Position numbers and translations under genes: made by a program. This document shows, one piece after another, positions 1-9,313 of a stretch of 64,000 nucleotides of DNA; position 1 is the stretch's first letter; each line of letters begins with the position of its first letter. Under the pieces are notes generated by a model, which was not told the DNA's origin, ran no database searches, and was given only the letters and a program-made list of their open reading frames with translations. The stretch comes from Myxococcus sp. RHSTA-1-4 (GTDB lineage: Bacteria > Myxococcota > Myxococcia > Myxococcales > Myxococcaceae): positions 101,837 through 165,836 of the forward strand of contig NZ_JAIQDG010000028.1 in NCBI RefSeq assembly GCF_020037125.1, in the 5' to 3' direction.

Positions 1-848
1 AGCTCGGAGCTCCGCGTCGCGGTGATGTCGTCGACCTGGCCGCCCGCCACCAGCACCTTGCCCGTCATCAGCAGCGTGGCCGAGTGGCCGGAGCGCACGG
101 TGCCCATCGGCGCCGCGGCCGTCCACGTGCCCTTGGCCGGGTCATACAGCTCCGCGGTCCGGAGGAACTCGCCATGCGGACCGCTCCGGCCGCCCGTCAC
201 CAGCACCTGGCCGGACGGCAGCAGCGTGGCGGCGTGCCCCACGCGGGGCACGGAGAGGTCTCCCGTCACCGTCCAGCTTCCCGTGGCCGCGTCGTAGAGC
301 CGGGCGCTCCTCAGCGCCTCGCCCTGGCCGTTGTCACCGCCCACCACCAGCACCAGCCCGGAGCTCAGCAGCGTCGCGGTGTGGCCGGAGCGCAGCGAGT
401 CCAGGCTGCCCGTGGCCGTCCAGGTGTGGTTGGACGGGTCATACAGCTCGGCGGTGCCGGTGGACGCGGCGGAGGAGTCGCCACCCACGGCGAGCACCTT
501 CCCGGACGGCAGCAGCGTCGCGGTGTGGCGGCGCCGGATGGTCACCATGGTGCCCGCGCTGGACCAGCGCCGCGCCTTCGCGTCGTACAGCTCCGCGCTC
601 AGCGACGACTGGCCGCCGGCCACCAGCACCGCGCCCGAGCGCAACACCGTCACGCTGTGGTCCACGCGCTTCGTCGTCATGCTGGGGGCGGTCGCCCAGG
701 GGGCGCTCTCGCCTTCGCCCAGCCACGAGGCCTGCGTGTCCGGGGCCTCCTGATTCAGCGCTTCTGCAAAATCCTCGTGTGAGCAGCCCGCCAGGGCGAG
801 GGTCAACACGAGCACGGCCATGGGGCCGGACCCGGGATTTCTGAACAT
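1..848 (-). CDS. Kelch-repeat lipoprotein, 3' end beyond the window
   Basis: The ATG at 848 opens a type II signal peptide ending in the lipobox LALAGC, so the product should be a lipid-anchored envelope protein. After about 45 residues it runs into repeats of about 50 residues built on HTATLLPSGKVLAVGG followed by AELYDPA and a Trp-Thr pair. This is the Kelch/galactose-oxidase blade pattern, with at least five blades inside the window. The frame is open to base 1, so the C-terminus is missing. Kelch lipoproteins are abundant in myxobacteria and are taken to be surface binding proteins. No enzyme residues are visible and the ligand is unknown. It stands alone, upstream of the ABC exporter genes and on the same strand. 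Confidence 0.85.
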   Translation of the reverse strand, partial: MFRNPGSGPMAVLVLTLALAGCSHEDFAEALNQEAPDTQASWLGEGESAPWATAPSMTTKRVDHSVTVLRSGAVLVAGGQSSLSAELYDAKARRWSSAGTMVTIRRRHTATLLPSGKVLAVGGDSSAASTGTAELYDPSNHTWTATGSLDSLRSGHTATLLSSGLVLVVGGDNGQGEALRSARLYDAATGSWTVTGDLSVPRVGHAATLLPSGQVLVTGGRSGPHGEFLRTAELYDPAKGTWTAAAPMGTVRSGHSATLLMTGKVLVAGGQVDDITATRSSE

Positions 849-1005
849 GGGGGGAGTCCTCTTTCTGACTCTGAGGGGGGGTTGAAGCGGCCTTTACCCC
901 AGCCGGAGCCCCCGAGGCCATCTCACCCGCCAATACTGAACACTCACGTCCTACCGTGGGGCCGGGGCCACCCACCTCCTGGCAGGCTGGCGGACAGGCA
1001 GCGTG

Positions 1006-1809
1006 CTAGCTGCTGGCGGACGTGTAGTGACCGATGGAGTGCAGCCACACCCGCCGCGCCAGCCACGCGAAGACGACCGCGCCCACCACGGCGCCGGCGA
1101 GCGCGTGGAGCGGAAGCCGCCCCAGCATGGCCTCCGCGGGGAAGGTGGTCATCAGCGCCAGGGGGATGACGTACGTGAAGACGAGCGTCAGCGCGCCCTT
1201 CGCCACGCCCTTGAACACCGAGGACGGCCAGCGCGCGAAGTCGAAGATGGACGTGAAGAGGTACGTGAGGTTGTCCACGCGCACGACGTAGAAGGCGGCG
1301 CTCACCGTCAATATCCACAGCGAGTAGAGCAAGAGCGTGCTGGTGCCCAGCAGCAGCACCGACGACAGCAGCCCCGGCACCGAGGGCCACCGGCCCAGCC
1401 GCGAGAAGGCGTAGACGAACAGCCCCAGCCCGGTGAGCACGTTGAAGGCGCGCCAGGGCAGGAAGCGCTGGGTGGACACCAGGAACTGCGCGTCCGCGGG
1501 CTTGAGCAGCACGAAGTCCAGCGTGCCCTTGCGGATGTGCTCCACCACGCCGGTGAGGCTGGGGTTGATGGCGCCCTCGAGGATGCCTTGCAGCAGCGTG
1601 AACCAGCCCACCACCAGCAGCGCCTCGCCGAAGCTCCACCCCTCCACGACGGGCCGCTCACCGTAGACGACGAACAGCGGCGCCAGCGCGGTGAAGGTCC
1701 AGAAGAGGGACGTGAGCCCCTCGGTGAAGAAGTCCGCGCGGTACTGCACCGCCAGCAGGCCGGACGCCTTGAGCTGGATGCCCAGCAGTCTCAGGTAGCG
1801 CCGCACCAT
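1006..1809 (-). CDS. ABC-2 type transporter permease (second permease of the triplet)
   Basis: The product is 267 residues with about six hydrophobic segments and no signal peptide. A conserved-looking stretch (HIRKGTLDFVLLKPADAQF) fits the ABC-2 permeases of the COG3694 type, which pair with a COG4587-type permease and a COG4586-type ATPase. The gene starts 4 bases after the stop of the preceding permease and is the last of three co-oriented genes. It should be one half of a heterodimeric membrane channel of an ABC exporter in the inner membrane. The substrate cannot be read from the sequence. Characterised relatives export viologen-like compounds or other small hydrophobic molecules. Confidence 0.85.
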   Translation of the reverse strand: MVRRYLRLLGIQLKASGLLAVQYRADFFTEGLTSLFWTFTALAPLFVVYGERPVVEGWSFGEALLVVGWFTLLQGILEGAINPSLTGVVEHIRKGTLDFVLLKPADAQFLVSTQRFLPWRAFNVLTGLGLFVYAFSRLGRWPSVPGLLSSVLLLGTSTLLLYSLWILTVSAAFYVVRVDNLTYLFTSIFDFARWPSSVFKGVAKGALTLVFTYVIPLALMTTFPAEAMLGRLPLHALAGAVVGAVVFAWLARRVWLHSIGHYTSASS

Positions 1810-1813
1810 GCCC

Positions 1814-2617
1814 CTACCCTCCGAACGCCGCGAAGCGCCGCACGCCCTGCTTCCACACGAACACCGCGAGCGTGCCCATGACGGCCACCCAGGCCCACTG
1901 CGCCCCCAGGAGCCACAGCACCTCGCGCCAGCCGTGCGCGCCCGTCATCACCTCCACCGGCAGGCCAATCTGGTAGCGGAACGGCAGCCAGTCGATGAGG
2001 GTGCGCAGCGCGGGGGGCAGCAGCTCCACCGGGTACATGTACCCGGAGCAGACGAAGTAGAGGACGAGCCACACCTCCATCACCTTCTGGCTGCTGCCCC
2101 AGAAGAAGCTCAGCGCGCCGATGGCCACGTTGGCCAGGAAGGAGATGGCCCACCCGCCCAGCACGGCCACCACGAAGAAGGCCCACTGCCACGCGTGCTG
2201 GGGCACGGCCCGGGAGCCCACCAGCACCACGCTCAACACCATCACCGGCACCGCGACGATGAGGCGCATGGGGAAGCCCGCCACGTTCTCCGCCGCGTAG
2301 GCCCACAGCGGGGAGATGGGGCGCAAGAGGCGCATGGACAGCGTCCCCTGCCGCACCTCCCAGTTGATGAGCCACGCGGCCCAGGAGCTGGTGAGCTGGC
2401 GCACCGCGAAGGTGGCCAGGAAGTAGCCCACGAAGTCCTCCTGGCCGAAGCGGCCCACCGGCGCGTCCCGGGCCACCGCCATCCACAGCACCATGTTGAC
2501 CAGCGGCATGGTGGTGGACAGCACCCAGATGAACATCTCCGCCCGGTAGGCCACCGCCTCGGCGAAGCCCACCTTCAGCAGCGTGGGCATGGCGCGCAGG
2601 GTGTTGCGGAAGCTCAT
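1814..2617 (-). CDS. ABC-2 type transporter permease (first permease of the triplet)
   Basis: The product is 267 residues with about six membrane spans. The segment WEVRQGTLSMRLLRPISPLW matches the cytoplasmic region typical of this ABC-2 family. The ATG at 2617 was chosen because it overlaps the ATPase stop codon as ATGA, which implies translational coupling. The frame stays open far upstream, but that part lies inside the ATPase gene and reads as Arg/Gly/His-rich nonsense. The protein is the expected partner of the neighbouring permease, energised by the ATPase encoded just before it. Confidence 0.87.
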   Translation of the reverse strand: MSFRNTLRAMPTLLKVGFAEAVAYRAEMFIWVLSTTMPLVNMVLWMAVARDAPVGRFGQEDFVGYFLATFAVRQLTSSWAAWLINWEVRQGTLSMRLLRPISPLWAYAAENVAGFPMRLIVAVPVMVLSVVLVGSRAVPQHAWQWAFFVVAVLGGWAISFLANVAIGALSFFWGSSQKVMEVWLVLYFVCSGYMYPVELLPPALRTLIDWLPFRYQIGLPVEVMTGAHGWREVLWLLGAQWAWVAVMGTLAVFVWKQGVRRFAAFGG

Positions 2618-3636
2618 GCCGTCACCGACTCCCGCGAGGCGTCCTCGGCGGCGGCCTCGCGCCGGGCCTTGTTCTCCGCGAACAGCTCGCTCATGACCTC
2701 CTCCAGCGGCGCGTTCTCCACCGTGAGGTCCGTGACGGGCAGCCCCGCCAGCGCGCGGGAGATGGTGGCGTTGACGGCCTCCTGGCGCACCTGGAGCACC
2801 GCGGTGCCCGCCTCGTGTGTCACCACCTTGCCCAGCGGGGCCAGCCGCGCGGCGTCCACCTCCTCGGCCAGCCGCAGCACCACCCGCTTCTCCGGGCGCA
2901 CCCGCTGCACCAGCGCGTCCAGGCTGCCGTCGTAGGACAACAGGCCCTTGTCGATGACGATGACCCGGGGGCACAGCGCCGCCACGTCGTCCATGTAGTG
3001 GCTGGTGAGGATGAGCGTGGCGCCGTACTTCTCGTTGTATTCCTTGATGAACGTCCGCATGGTGGCCTGCATGGACACGTCCAGGCCGATGGTGGGCTCG
3101 TCCAGGAACAACACGCGGGGCCGGTGGATGAGCGCCGCGGCCAGCTCGCACTTCATCCGCTCGCCCAGGGAGAGCTGCCGGGTGGGCTTGGTGATGAGGT
3201 CCCCGATGTCGAGCAGCGCCACCAGCTCGTCCAGCGTCTGCTTGTACTGGATGGCGGGCACGTCGTAGATGGCGCGGTTGAGCTCGAACGTCTCCGCCGG
3301 AGGCAAGTCCCACAGGAGCTGCTGCTTCTGCCCCATGACGAGCATGATTTTCTTGAGGAAGGCCTCCTCCCGGAGCCGGGGCACGTGGCCGTCCACCGTC
3401 ACCTCGCCGTCCGAGGGGTGGAGCAACCCCGAGAGCACCTTGAGCGTCGTCGTCTTCCCGGCGCCGTTGGGGCCCAGGAAGCCCACGCGCTCGCCGGGGC
3501 GGATGTCGAAGGAGATGCCATCCACGGCCTTCACGGTGGTGTAGGAACGGTGGACGAGCGAGCGAAGGGCCGCCTTCAGGCCCGGCGGGCGCTTGTGGAC
3601 TTTGTAGTGCTTGCGCAGTCCGCGGACGGAAATCAT
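2614..3636 (-). CDS. ABC transporter ATP-binding protein (COG4586 type)
   Basis: This 340-residue ATPase has a Walker A motif (GPNGAGKTT, near residue 61), the family's signature loop LSLGERMKCE, and a Walker B followed by LFLDEPTIGLD. The signature is LSLGE rather than LSGGQ, which is usual for the COG4586 group. About 90 extra C-terminal residues follow the nucleotide-binding domain. The ATG at 3636 gives MISVRGLRKHY, a standard N-terminus; the longer open frame upstream is not credible. It is the first gene of the three-gene exporter and is divergent from the methyltransferase gene at 3763, with a 126-base shared promoter region. Confidence 0.92.
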   Translation of the reverse strand: MISVRGLRKHYKVHKRPPGLKAALRSLVHRSYTTVKAVDGISFDIRPGERVGFLGPNGAGKTTTLKVLSGLLHPSDGEVTVDGHVPRLREEAFLKKIMLVMGQKQQLLWDLPPAETFELNRAIYDVPAIQYKQTLDELVALLDIGDLITKPTRQLSLGERMKCELAAALIHRPRVLFLDEPTIGLDVSMQATMRTFIKEYNEKYGATLILTSHYMDDVAALCPRVIVIDKGLLSYDGSLDALVQRVRPEKRVVLRLAEEVDAARLAPLGKVVTHEAGTAVLQVRQEAVNATISRALAGLPVTDLTVENAPLEEVMSELFAENKARREAAAEDASRESVTA

Positions 3637-3762
3637 GTGCGACAAGGGTTTAACGCGGTCGCCCCCGGGTGGCGACGCCTGAGTTGAAGCCTTGGCGGAA
3701 TGACAACGGGTTGACGTGGCCGCCCCGGGAAGCGGCCCCAGAAGAGTCGAAGGTTTGGCGGG

Positions 3763-4980
3763 ATGAGCAACGCGTACAGCAAGGACCTGGAGCGGTGGAT
3801 GCCGAGGCTCATCGCCGTGTGGCGCGCCTCGCGCGGCAGGGGCGACGGGCCGGAGACACGCCTCACCCCCCAGGAGGTGAAGGAGGTGGGCGCGGGCGTC
3901 CGGCAGCTCTCCCTGGGCCTCACGCGCGAGCGGCAGCTCGCCGGGGCGCGGTACATGGATGACCCGCGCCTGCTGGGCGCCTACCTCCTCTTCTACTGGC
4001 CGGTGTCCTACGCACAGGCCCGGCAGGTGTTGGGCGAGCTGCCCAACCGTCCCCGGCAGGTGCTCGACCTGGGCAGCGGCCCGGGCCCGGTGGCCTTCGC
4101 GGCCATGGACGCGGGCGCCAGCGAGGTGACGGCGGCGGACCGCAGCAAGGCCGCCCTCAACCTGGCGCGCGCCCTGGCCACCGAGGCCGGCGAGGCCCTG
4201 GCCACCCGGGAGTGGGACCCGACGAAGAAGGCCGCCGCGCTGCCGGAGGGGCAGTTCGACCTGATTACGATGGGCCACGTCCTCAACGAGCTGTACGGCA
4301 CCGGCGAGGGGGCCACGGCCCCGCGCGCGGCGCTGCTGGAGGCGGCGCTGGCGAAGGTGAAGCGCGGCGGCAGCCTGCTGGTGATGGAGCCGGCGTTGCG
4401 CGAGACGAGCCGCGGCCTGCTCCACGTTCGCGACGCCATGGTGGAGCGCGGCTACGCGGTGCGCGCGCCCTGCATGTACCGGGGCGCCTGCCCGGCGCTG
4501 CTGAAGGAGACGGACTGGTGCCACGCGGAGCGGCCCTGGCCCATGCCCCGCGTGGTGGAGGAGCTGGCGCGCGCGGCGAGCCTGCACAAGGAAGCGCTGA
4601 AGATGAGCTACCTGGTGCTGGCGCCCAAGGGCGAGGGCTGGCCGGAGCTGACGCCGGGACGGCTGTTCCGCATCGTCTCCGAGCCGCTGGAGGGCAAGGG
4701 GCGCCGGCGCTACATCGGCTGCGGCCCGGAGGGGCGCGTGGGCCTGGCCATGCAGGAGAAGCACCGCACGGAGCGCAACGAGCGCTTCCTCAAGCTGAAC
4801 CGCGGGGACGTCATCTCGGTGACGGAGACGGAGCCCAAGGGCGACGGGCTCGCGCTGGATGACCGCACGGAGGTGCGGGTGGTGGCGCCGGCCGGCAAGG
4901 GCGTGCCCCCGCCTCCGCCTCCGTCGAAGGAGGACGCGCCGTCGAGCCCGGGAACCCCGGGCCCGGGCGCCCCCTCCTGA
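3763..4980 (+). CDS. Rsm22-family small-subunit rRNA methyltransferase-like protein
   Basis: The 405-residue product has a SAM-binding motif I, VLDLGSGPGPVAF, near residues 99-111. It also has a cysteine cluster CMYRGACPAL (about 237-246) and DWCH (about 251-254). These features are typical of the Rsm22/METTL17 family, whose cysteines bind an Fe-S cluster in eukaryotic members. A C-terminal region carries ERNERFLKLNRGDVI and a Pro-rich tail. In mitochondria Rsm22 assists small-subunit assembly; bacterial members are little studied. The start ATG follows a weak AAGG ribosome site. The gene stands alone and is divergent from the ABC exporter operon. Confidence 0.8.
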   Translation: MSNAYSKDLERWMPRLIAVWRASRGRGDGPETRLTPQEVKEVGAGVRQLSLGLTRERQLAGARYMDDPRLLGAYLLFYWPVSYAQARQVLGELPNRPRQVLDLGSGPGPVAFAAMDAGASEVTAADRSKAALNLARALATEAGEALATREWDPTKKAAALPEGQFDLITMGHVLNELYGTGEGATAPRAALLEAALAKVKRGGSLLVMEPALRETSRGLLHVRDAMVERGYAVRAPCMYRGACPALLKETDWCHAERPWPMPRVVEELARAASLHKEALKMSYLVLAPKGEGWPELTPGRLFRIVSEPLEGKGRRRYIGCGPEGRVGLAMQEKHRTERNERFLKLNRGDVISVTETEPKGDGLALDDRTEVRVVAPAGKGVPPPPPPSKEDAPSSPGTPGPGAPS

Positions 4981-5111
4981 AGCCGTCCCGGCCTCCTGTC
5001 TCCGCGGGGCCTGGGCAGGGCTTCAGGCCGTGCCCGCCCCTGGCTCACGGGCCGGGGATGGCCTCACGCCGTCCCGGCCTCCTGGCGCGGCACGGTGCCG
5101 GGGCCGGAAGG

Positions 5112-5303
5112 TCAGTGGAGGCGGTGCGCGTAGCCGCCGGTGAGGACGTCCCGCATGTGGCGGAACGCCTGCACGCTGTCCTTCATCGCGCTCACCGCGC
5201 CCTGGGCGAGGACGGTGGCCTGCACGCGCACGAGCCGCAGCCGGCGCTCGCGAGCGGGGGTGACGCGGGCCTTCGGGTTGTTCATGAGGGAGGCGATGTT
5301 CAT
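5112..5303 (-). CDS. small basic protein of unknown function
   Basis: The predicted product is 63 residues, starting MNIASLMNNPKARV and rich in Arg and Val. The ATG at 5303 was preferred over a longer frame (to 5387) because a GGAG ribosome site sits about 9 bases upstream. The N-terminal half is basic and the rest looks like one amphipathic helix. There are no cysteines, membrane span or known motif. The codon third positions are G/C-rich as in real genes here. No function can be assigned. It lies alone between the Rsm22-like gene and proline iminopeptidase. Confidence 0.5.
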   Translation of the reverse strand: MNIASLMNNPKARVTPARERRLRLVRVQATVLAQGAVSAMKDSVQAFRHMRDVLTGGYAHRLH

Positions 5304-5555
5304 GGGGACGCTCCGGGGGTTGGAGTCATCGGAAGTGTCCACGGCGCCCGCAAAGTCGGCGTTGCGCCCGGGAAACTTCGGCGTCACATCGCGAGCGGAT
5401 GAGCCTGCCCGCCTGGAGTCCTGGCGGGCCAGCGTCGGCTGGAGGACGCCCGTCTGCCCCCGGGCCGGGTGTCATGCGTCCGTGACGCGGGGTCCGGTGG
5501 CGGGGAGCGCTCTGGTACGGTGACGGCATTCCCGCCGTCACGGAAAGCCCGCCTC

Positions 5556-6524
5556 GTGTCCGTTCCCAACAGGCCGCCGCGTTCTCTGTACCCGCCCCTG
5601 GAGCCCTACCGCACCGGGCACCTGCGCGTGTCCGCGCTCCACGAGGTGTACTTCGAGGAGTGCGGCAACCCGCGCGGCAAGCCGGTGGTCTTCATCCACG
5701 GCGGCCCGGGCGGCGCGACGGACCCGAGGCAGCGGCGCTTCTTCGACCCGGACGCGTACCGCATCGTCCTCTTCGACCAGCGCGGCTGCGGGAAGAGCAC
5801 TCCGCACGCGAGCCTGGAGGAGAACACCACCTGGGATTTGGTGGCCGACATGGAGCGGCTGCGCGAGCACCTGGGCATCGAGCGGTGGCAACTCTTCGGC
5901 GGCTCGTGGGGCAGCACGCTGGCGCTGGCGTACGCGCAGACGCACCCGGAGCGCGTCACGGAGCTGGTGCTGCGAGGCATCTTCCTGCTGCGCAAGCAGG
6001 AGATTGACTGGTTCTACCAGCGCGGCGCGAGCGCCCTGTTCCCGGACGCGTGGGAGCACTACCTGGCGCCCATTCCCCCGGAGGAGCGAGGAGACCTGCT
6101 GGCCGCGTACGCGCGCCGGCTGCTGGGGAACGACCGGAAGACCCAGCTGGAGGCCGCGCGCGCCTGGAGCGTGTGGGAGGGCCGCACGAGCTGCCTGTAC
6201 CCCAACGCCGAGCTGGTGGCACGCAACAGCATGGACACGTTCGCCATCGCCTTCGCCCGCATCGAGTGCCACTACTTCGTCAACCGGGGCTTCCTGCGAA
6301 GCGACACGCAGTTGCTCGACGACGTGCACCGCATCCGCCACCTCCCCTGCGTCATCGTCCAGGGGCGCTACGACGTGGTGTGCCCCCCGGAGAGCGCGTG
6401 GGCGCTGCACAAGGCGTGGCCGGAGGCGGACTTCATCATCGTCCCCGACGCGGGCCACTCGGCCAACGAGCCCGGCAACACGGCGGCCCTGGTAGAGGCC
6501 ACGGACCGGTTCCGCCAGCACTGA
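5556..6524 (+). CDS. pip: proline iminopeptidase (alpha/beta hydrolase, S33)
   Basis: This 322-residue enzyme should release N-terminal proline from peptides. It has the oxyanion motif HGGPGG near residue 48, the nucleophile elbow GGSWGS with Ser near 117, an acid in GRYDVVCP near 270, and the catalytic His in AGHSANEP near 299. The DQRGCGKS motif is diagnostic of the proline iminopeptidase branch. The GTG at 5556 was chosen because of the GGAAAG ribosome site before it and because the family starts just before a PLEPYRTG-like segment. The frame is open to 5469, but that part looks non-coding. It is convergent with the YhfC-type gene, 21 bases away. Confidence 0.93.
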   Translation: MSVPNRPPRSLYPPLEPYRTGHLRVSALHEVYFEECGNPRGKPVVFIHGGPGGATDPRQRRFFDPDAYRIVLFDQRGCGKSTPHASLEENTTWDLVADMERLREHLGIERWQLFGGSWGSTLALAYAQTHPERVTELVLRGIFLLRKQEIDWFYQRGASALFPDAWEHYLAPIPPEERGDLLAAYARRLLGNDRKTQLEAARAWSVWEGRTSCLYPNAELVARNSMDTFAIAFARIECHYFVNRGFLRSDTQLLDDVHRIRHLPCVIVQGRYDVVCPPESAWALHKAWPEADFIIVPDAGHSANEPGNTAALVEATDRFRQH

Positions 6525-6545
6525 AGAGGCCAGCCCCCTCGGGCC

Positions 6546-7355
6546 TCACGCCGGCGGCAGCGCGGCCTCCGGCTCCGGAGCCCTGGGGCGGAAGTGGAGG
6601 ATGACCCACAGGCCGAGGAGCGCGGCCACCGTCACCACGCCCTCCCCCGCGACCGGCCCGGCGGCCTTCCCCACCGCGACGGTGACACCGTTGAAGAGCG
6701 CGTGAGCGCCCACCGCCAGCCAGTACCACCTCACCTCGCCACGCACGAAGCGCTGGAGCACGAGCACGGACATCGCGATGTGGAACACCATCGCCCCCGC
6801 CCGCTCGTACGCGCCCAGCAGCGGCTCCCACCAGCGCAGCGCCGCGAAGGCCGCCTTCGCCTGCCGCACCTGCTCCACCTGCTCCGGCTTCAGCGGCAGC
6901 GTGGACGGGTCCAGGCTGGACAGCGCCACCATGTTGATGAGCCCCAGCGCCGCCAGGCCGCCAATCAGCACGGCGGACTCCAGCGCGCCATGGCCCGCCC
7001 CGAAGCCCACCGCGTCCCGCCAGCGCCGGGAGTCCTTCAACGGCTTCTGGAACGCCCACAGGCGCGCCGTCTCCTCGAAGAGGCCCGCCGTGAGCGACAG
7101 CACCACCACCCAGGCGACCATGAGCGCCTGGGAGGACTTCAGCGCGTCGCGCAGGAGGAACTGGACGACCTGCACCAGCGGCACGCGGGTGAAGAGCTGC
7201 GACAGCGCGAAGGCCAGCGCGCCCCACCCCACCACCTTCCAGGCCACGCCCAGCCGGCGGCGCGCCCACAGCACCACCGCCACCGGCATCAACACATCGA
7301 AGGCGATGGCCGCCACGAAGCTGGCGACCACGCGCAGGTCCAGTCCCGCGGGCAT
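6546..7355 (-). CDS. YhfC-family intramembrane metalloprotease-like protein
   Basis: The product is 269 residues with about seven hydrophobic helices. It contains GLFEETARLWAF near residues 91-102 and GAGHGALESAV about 22 residues later. These Glu/His pairs inside membrane segments mark the YhfC group, relatives of the CPBP/Abi (glutamic-type) intramembrane proteases. The substrate is unknown. An excellent GGAGGGAGGGA ribosome site precedes the ATG at 7355. Whether it really cleaves peptides is inference from the family; members may instead have other membrane roles. Confidence 0.82.
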   Translation of the reverse strand: MPAGLDLRVVASFVAAIAFDVLMPVAVVLWARRRLGVAWKVVGWGALAFALSQLFTRVPLVQVVQFLLRDALKSSQALMVAWVVVLSLTAGLFEETARLWAFQKPLKDSRRWRDAVGFGAGHGALESAVLIGGLAALGLINMVALSSLDPSTLPLKPEQVEQVRQAKAAFAALRWWEPLLGAYERAGAMVFHIAMSVLVLQRFVRGEVRWYWLAVGAHALFNGVTVAVGKAAGPVAGEGVVTVAALLGLWVILHFRPRAPEPEAALPPA

Positions 7356-7445
7356 CCGGAGTCCCTCCCTCCAGAGGGCTACCTAAGCCAGATGCGCGTC
7401 ACCACGAAAGGCACATCCGCCGGGGTGCGGCCGACTCCGAAGACG

Positions 7446-8840
7446 TCAGCGGCCGCCCAGCGTGGTGGCCAGCTCCTCGTAGAGGTGGATGGCGCTGCGG
7501 ATGGACTTCTCCCAGTCACCCAGGTGCAGGCTCTCGTTCTCGGAGTGGGCGTACGTGTACGGGTCCTCCACGCCGATGAGCAGCGCCGGCACGCCGCCCA
7601 GCTCGCGGGCGAAGGGCTCCACGAAGGGAATGGACGCCCCGCAGCCGATGGCCACCGCCTTGCCGCCGTAGCCCTTTTCCAGCGCGCGGAACGCCGCCTG
7701 GAACGCCGGGTGCGACGGGTCCGTGTACCACCAGCCGGACGCGCCCTCCGTGTGGAAGCTCAGCTCCAGGCCCCACGGGCACACCTTGCGCAGGTGCTCC
7801 TTCAGCCGCTCCTCCACGTCGCGCGGCTCCAGGTCCGGGACGATGCGGATGCCCACGCGCGCCCACGCCGAGTCACAGATGATGTTGCGCGCATCCTTGC
7901 GGCTGCTGGCCTGGATGGCGTTGATGGCGATGCTCGGCTGACGCCAGTTCATCTCGAACGGGTGCTGCCCGCCGCCCAGCACCTGCACGCCCGGGAGCAG
8001 GCCCACCTGCTCGCGGAAGTACGCCTCGTCGCCCGGCAGGGACTGGATGCTCGCGCGCTCCGCCGCCGTCAGCGGCCTCACCCGCTCCTGGATGCCCTCA
8101 ATCGCGATGGAGCCGTCCGGCTTCGTCAGCGTGGCCAGCATCCGGCACAGCGCCATGACGGGGTCCGGCACCGGCCCGCCCCACATGCCCGAGTGCACCG
8201 CCTGCTTCAGCGCGCGCACCTCCACGTCCACCGTGACGAGCCCGCGCAGCGCGGTGGTGATGGAGGGCAGCCCCGTGTCGAAATTGGAGGTGTCCGTGAG
8301 GACGATGGCGTCCGCCTTCAACAGCGCCGCATGCTTCTGGAGGAAGGCGCTCAGGTGATTGCTGCCAATCTCCTCCTCGCCCTCGATGATGACCTTCACG
8401 TTGAGGGGGAGGCGGCCCGCCCCCTTCAGCCACGCGTCCACCGCGGAGGTGTGCACCACGATGCCGGCCTTGTCGTCCGCCGAGCCGCGCCCGTACAGCC
8501 GCCCGTTCCGCTCCTGGGGCTCGAAGGGCGGGCTCTTCCAGGCCGACTCGTCCCCGGCCGGCTGCACGTCATGGTGCGCATACAGCAGCAGCGTGGGCCT
8601 GCCCGGCGCCTCGAGCACCTCCCCATAGACGTACGGGTGGGCCCCCTCGATGTCGAGAAGTTGAACGTTTTCAAACCCACGGTCCCTGAGCAGCTTCGCC
8701 GTGGCCTCGGCGCCCCGGCGGACGTGGGCCGGGTCGAACCCGGGGAAGGAGACGCTGGGAATCCGGACGAGCGTCTTCAGGTCATCGAGGTACGCCTGCT
8801 TCTGGGACTCGAAGTGGAAGAGTGCCTTGTCAGTGGACAT
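7446..8840 (-). CDS. M20-family metallodipeptidase
   Basis: The 464-residue enzyme should hydrolyse dipeptides in the cytoplasm using two Zn or Mn ions. Metal ligands are visible in YAHHDVQPAGD, GRGSADDKAG, EGEEEIGS and TDTSNFD. The dimerisation-domain segment HSGMWGGPVPDP places it with the CNDP/DUG1-like branch of M20. There is no signal peptide. ATG at 8840 (MSTDKALFHFES) is the likeliest start; an ATG two codons upstream at 8846 is equally possible. The longer open frame to 9242 lies over the response-regulator gene on the other strand and is rejected. It is divergent from that regulator, with 82 bases between. Confidence 0.92.
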   Translation of the reverse strand: MSTDKALFHFESQKQAYLDDLKTLVRIPSVSFPGFDPAHVRRGAEATAKLLRDRGFENVQLLDIEGAHPYVYGEVLEAPGRPTLLLYAHHDVQPAGDESAWKSPPFEPQERNGRLYGRGSADDKAGIVVHTSAVDAWLKGAGRLPLNVKVIIEGEEEIGSNHLSAFLQKHAALLKADAIVLTDTSNFDTGLPSITTALRGLVTVDVEVRALKQAVHSGMWGGPVPDPVMALCRMLATLTKPDGSIAIEGIQERVRPLTAAERASIQSLPGDEAYFREQVGLLPGVQVLGGGQHPFEMNWRQPSIAINAIQASSRKDARNIICDSAWARVGIRIVPDLEPRDVEERLKEHLRKVCPWGLELSFHTEGASGWWYTDPSHPAFQAAFRALEKGYGGKAVAIGCGASIPFVEPFARELGGVPALLIGVEDPYTYAHSENESLHLGDWEKSIRSAIHLYEELATTLGGR

Positions 8841-8922
8841 GGTCATCCCATAGCCCAAAAGGCAGGCAGGCGCTTCACGTGGCCCGCGCGAACCTCGCGG
8901 GGTCAGCATATCATCCGACGCC

Positions 8923-9297
8923 ATGCCTGAGACCCCGACCCTGCTGCTCGTGGACGACGACAGCTTCGTGCGCCGCATCCTCAAGGACGTCATCGCCGAA
9001 ACGGGCATCGAGCTGCGCCTGCTCGAGGCCGCCGATGGCGAGGAAGGGCTGGCGGTGGCCGCGCGAGAGAAGCCCGCGGTCATGTTCCTGGACCTGTTCA
9101 TGCCGAAGAAGAGCGGCCTGGAGGTGCTGGGCGCCATCAAGAACGTCTCGCCGACGACACGCGTGCTGGTCATCAGCAGCATGGACGCCGAGCCCGTGGT
9201 GGAGCAGGCCATGGCGGCGGGCGCCGTGGGCTTCGTGGGCAAGCCCTTCCATCCGCTGGAAATCGCCTCGGCCGTGCGCCAGGCGCTGGCTCACTGA
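8923..9297 (+). CDS. single-domain response regulator
   Basis: The product is 124 residues and consists only of a receiver domain. The acidic pair is in LLLVDDDS, the phospho-acceptor Asp in MFLDLFMPKKSG, the Thr/Ser position in LVISSMD and the Lys in GFVGKPFHP. With no output domain it must act by protein contact, as CheY does. The gene ends 16 bases before the GYF/PilZ gene, so the two are probably co-transcribed. A histidine kinase gene lies 1.3 kb downstream on the same strand and is a candidate partner. Confidence 0.93.
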   Translation: MPETPTLLLVDDDSFVRRILKDVIAETGIELRLLEAADGEEGLAVAAREKPAVMFLDLFMPKKSGLEVLGAIKNVSPTTRVLVISSMDAEPVVEQAMAAGAVGFVGKPFHPLEIASAVRQALAH

Positions 9298-9313
9298 TTC
9301 ACGGGGTGTCTGC

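Noticed and set aside
5513..5528. Sigma-54-like sequence TGGTACGGTGACGGCA before proline iminopeptidase
   Set aside because: GG and GC have the right spacing, but other consensus bases differ, and such matches are common by chance in this base composition.
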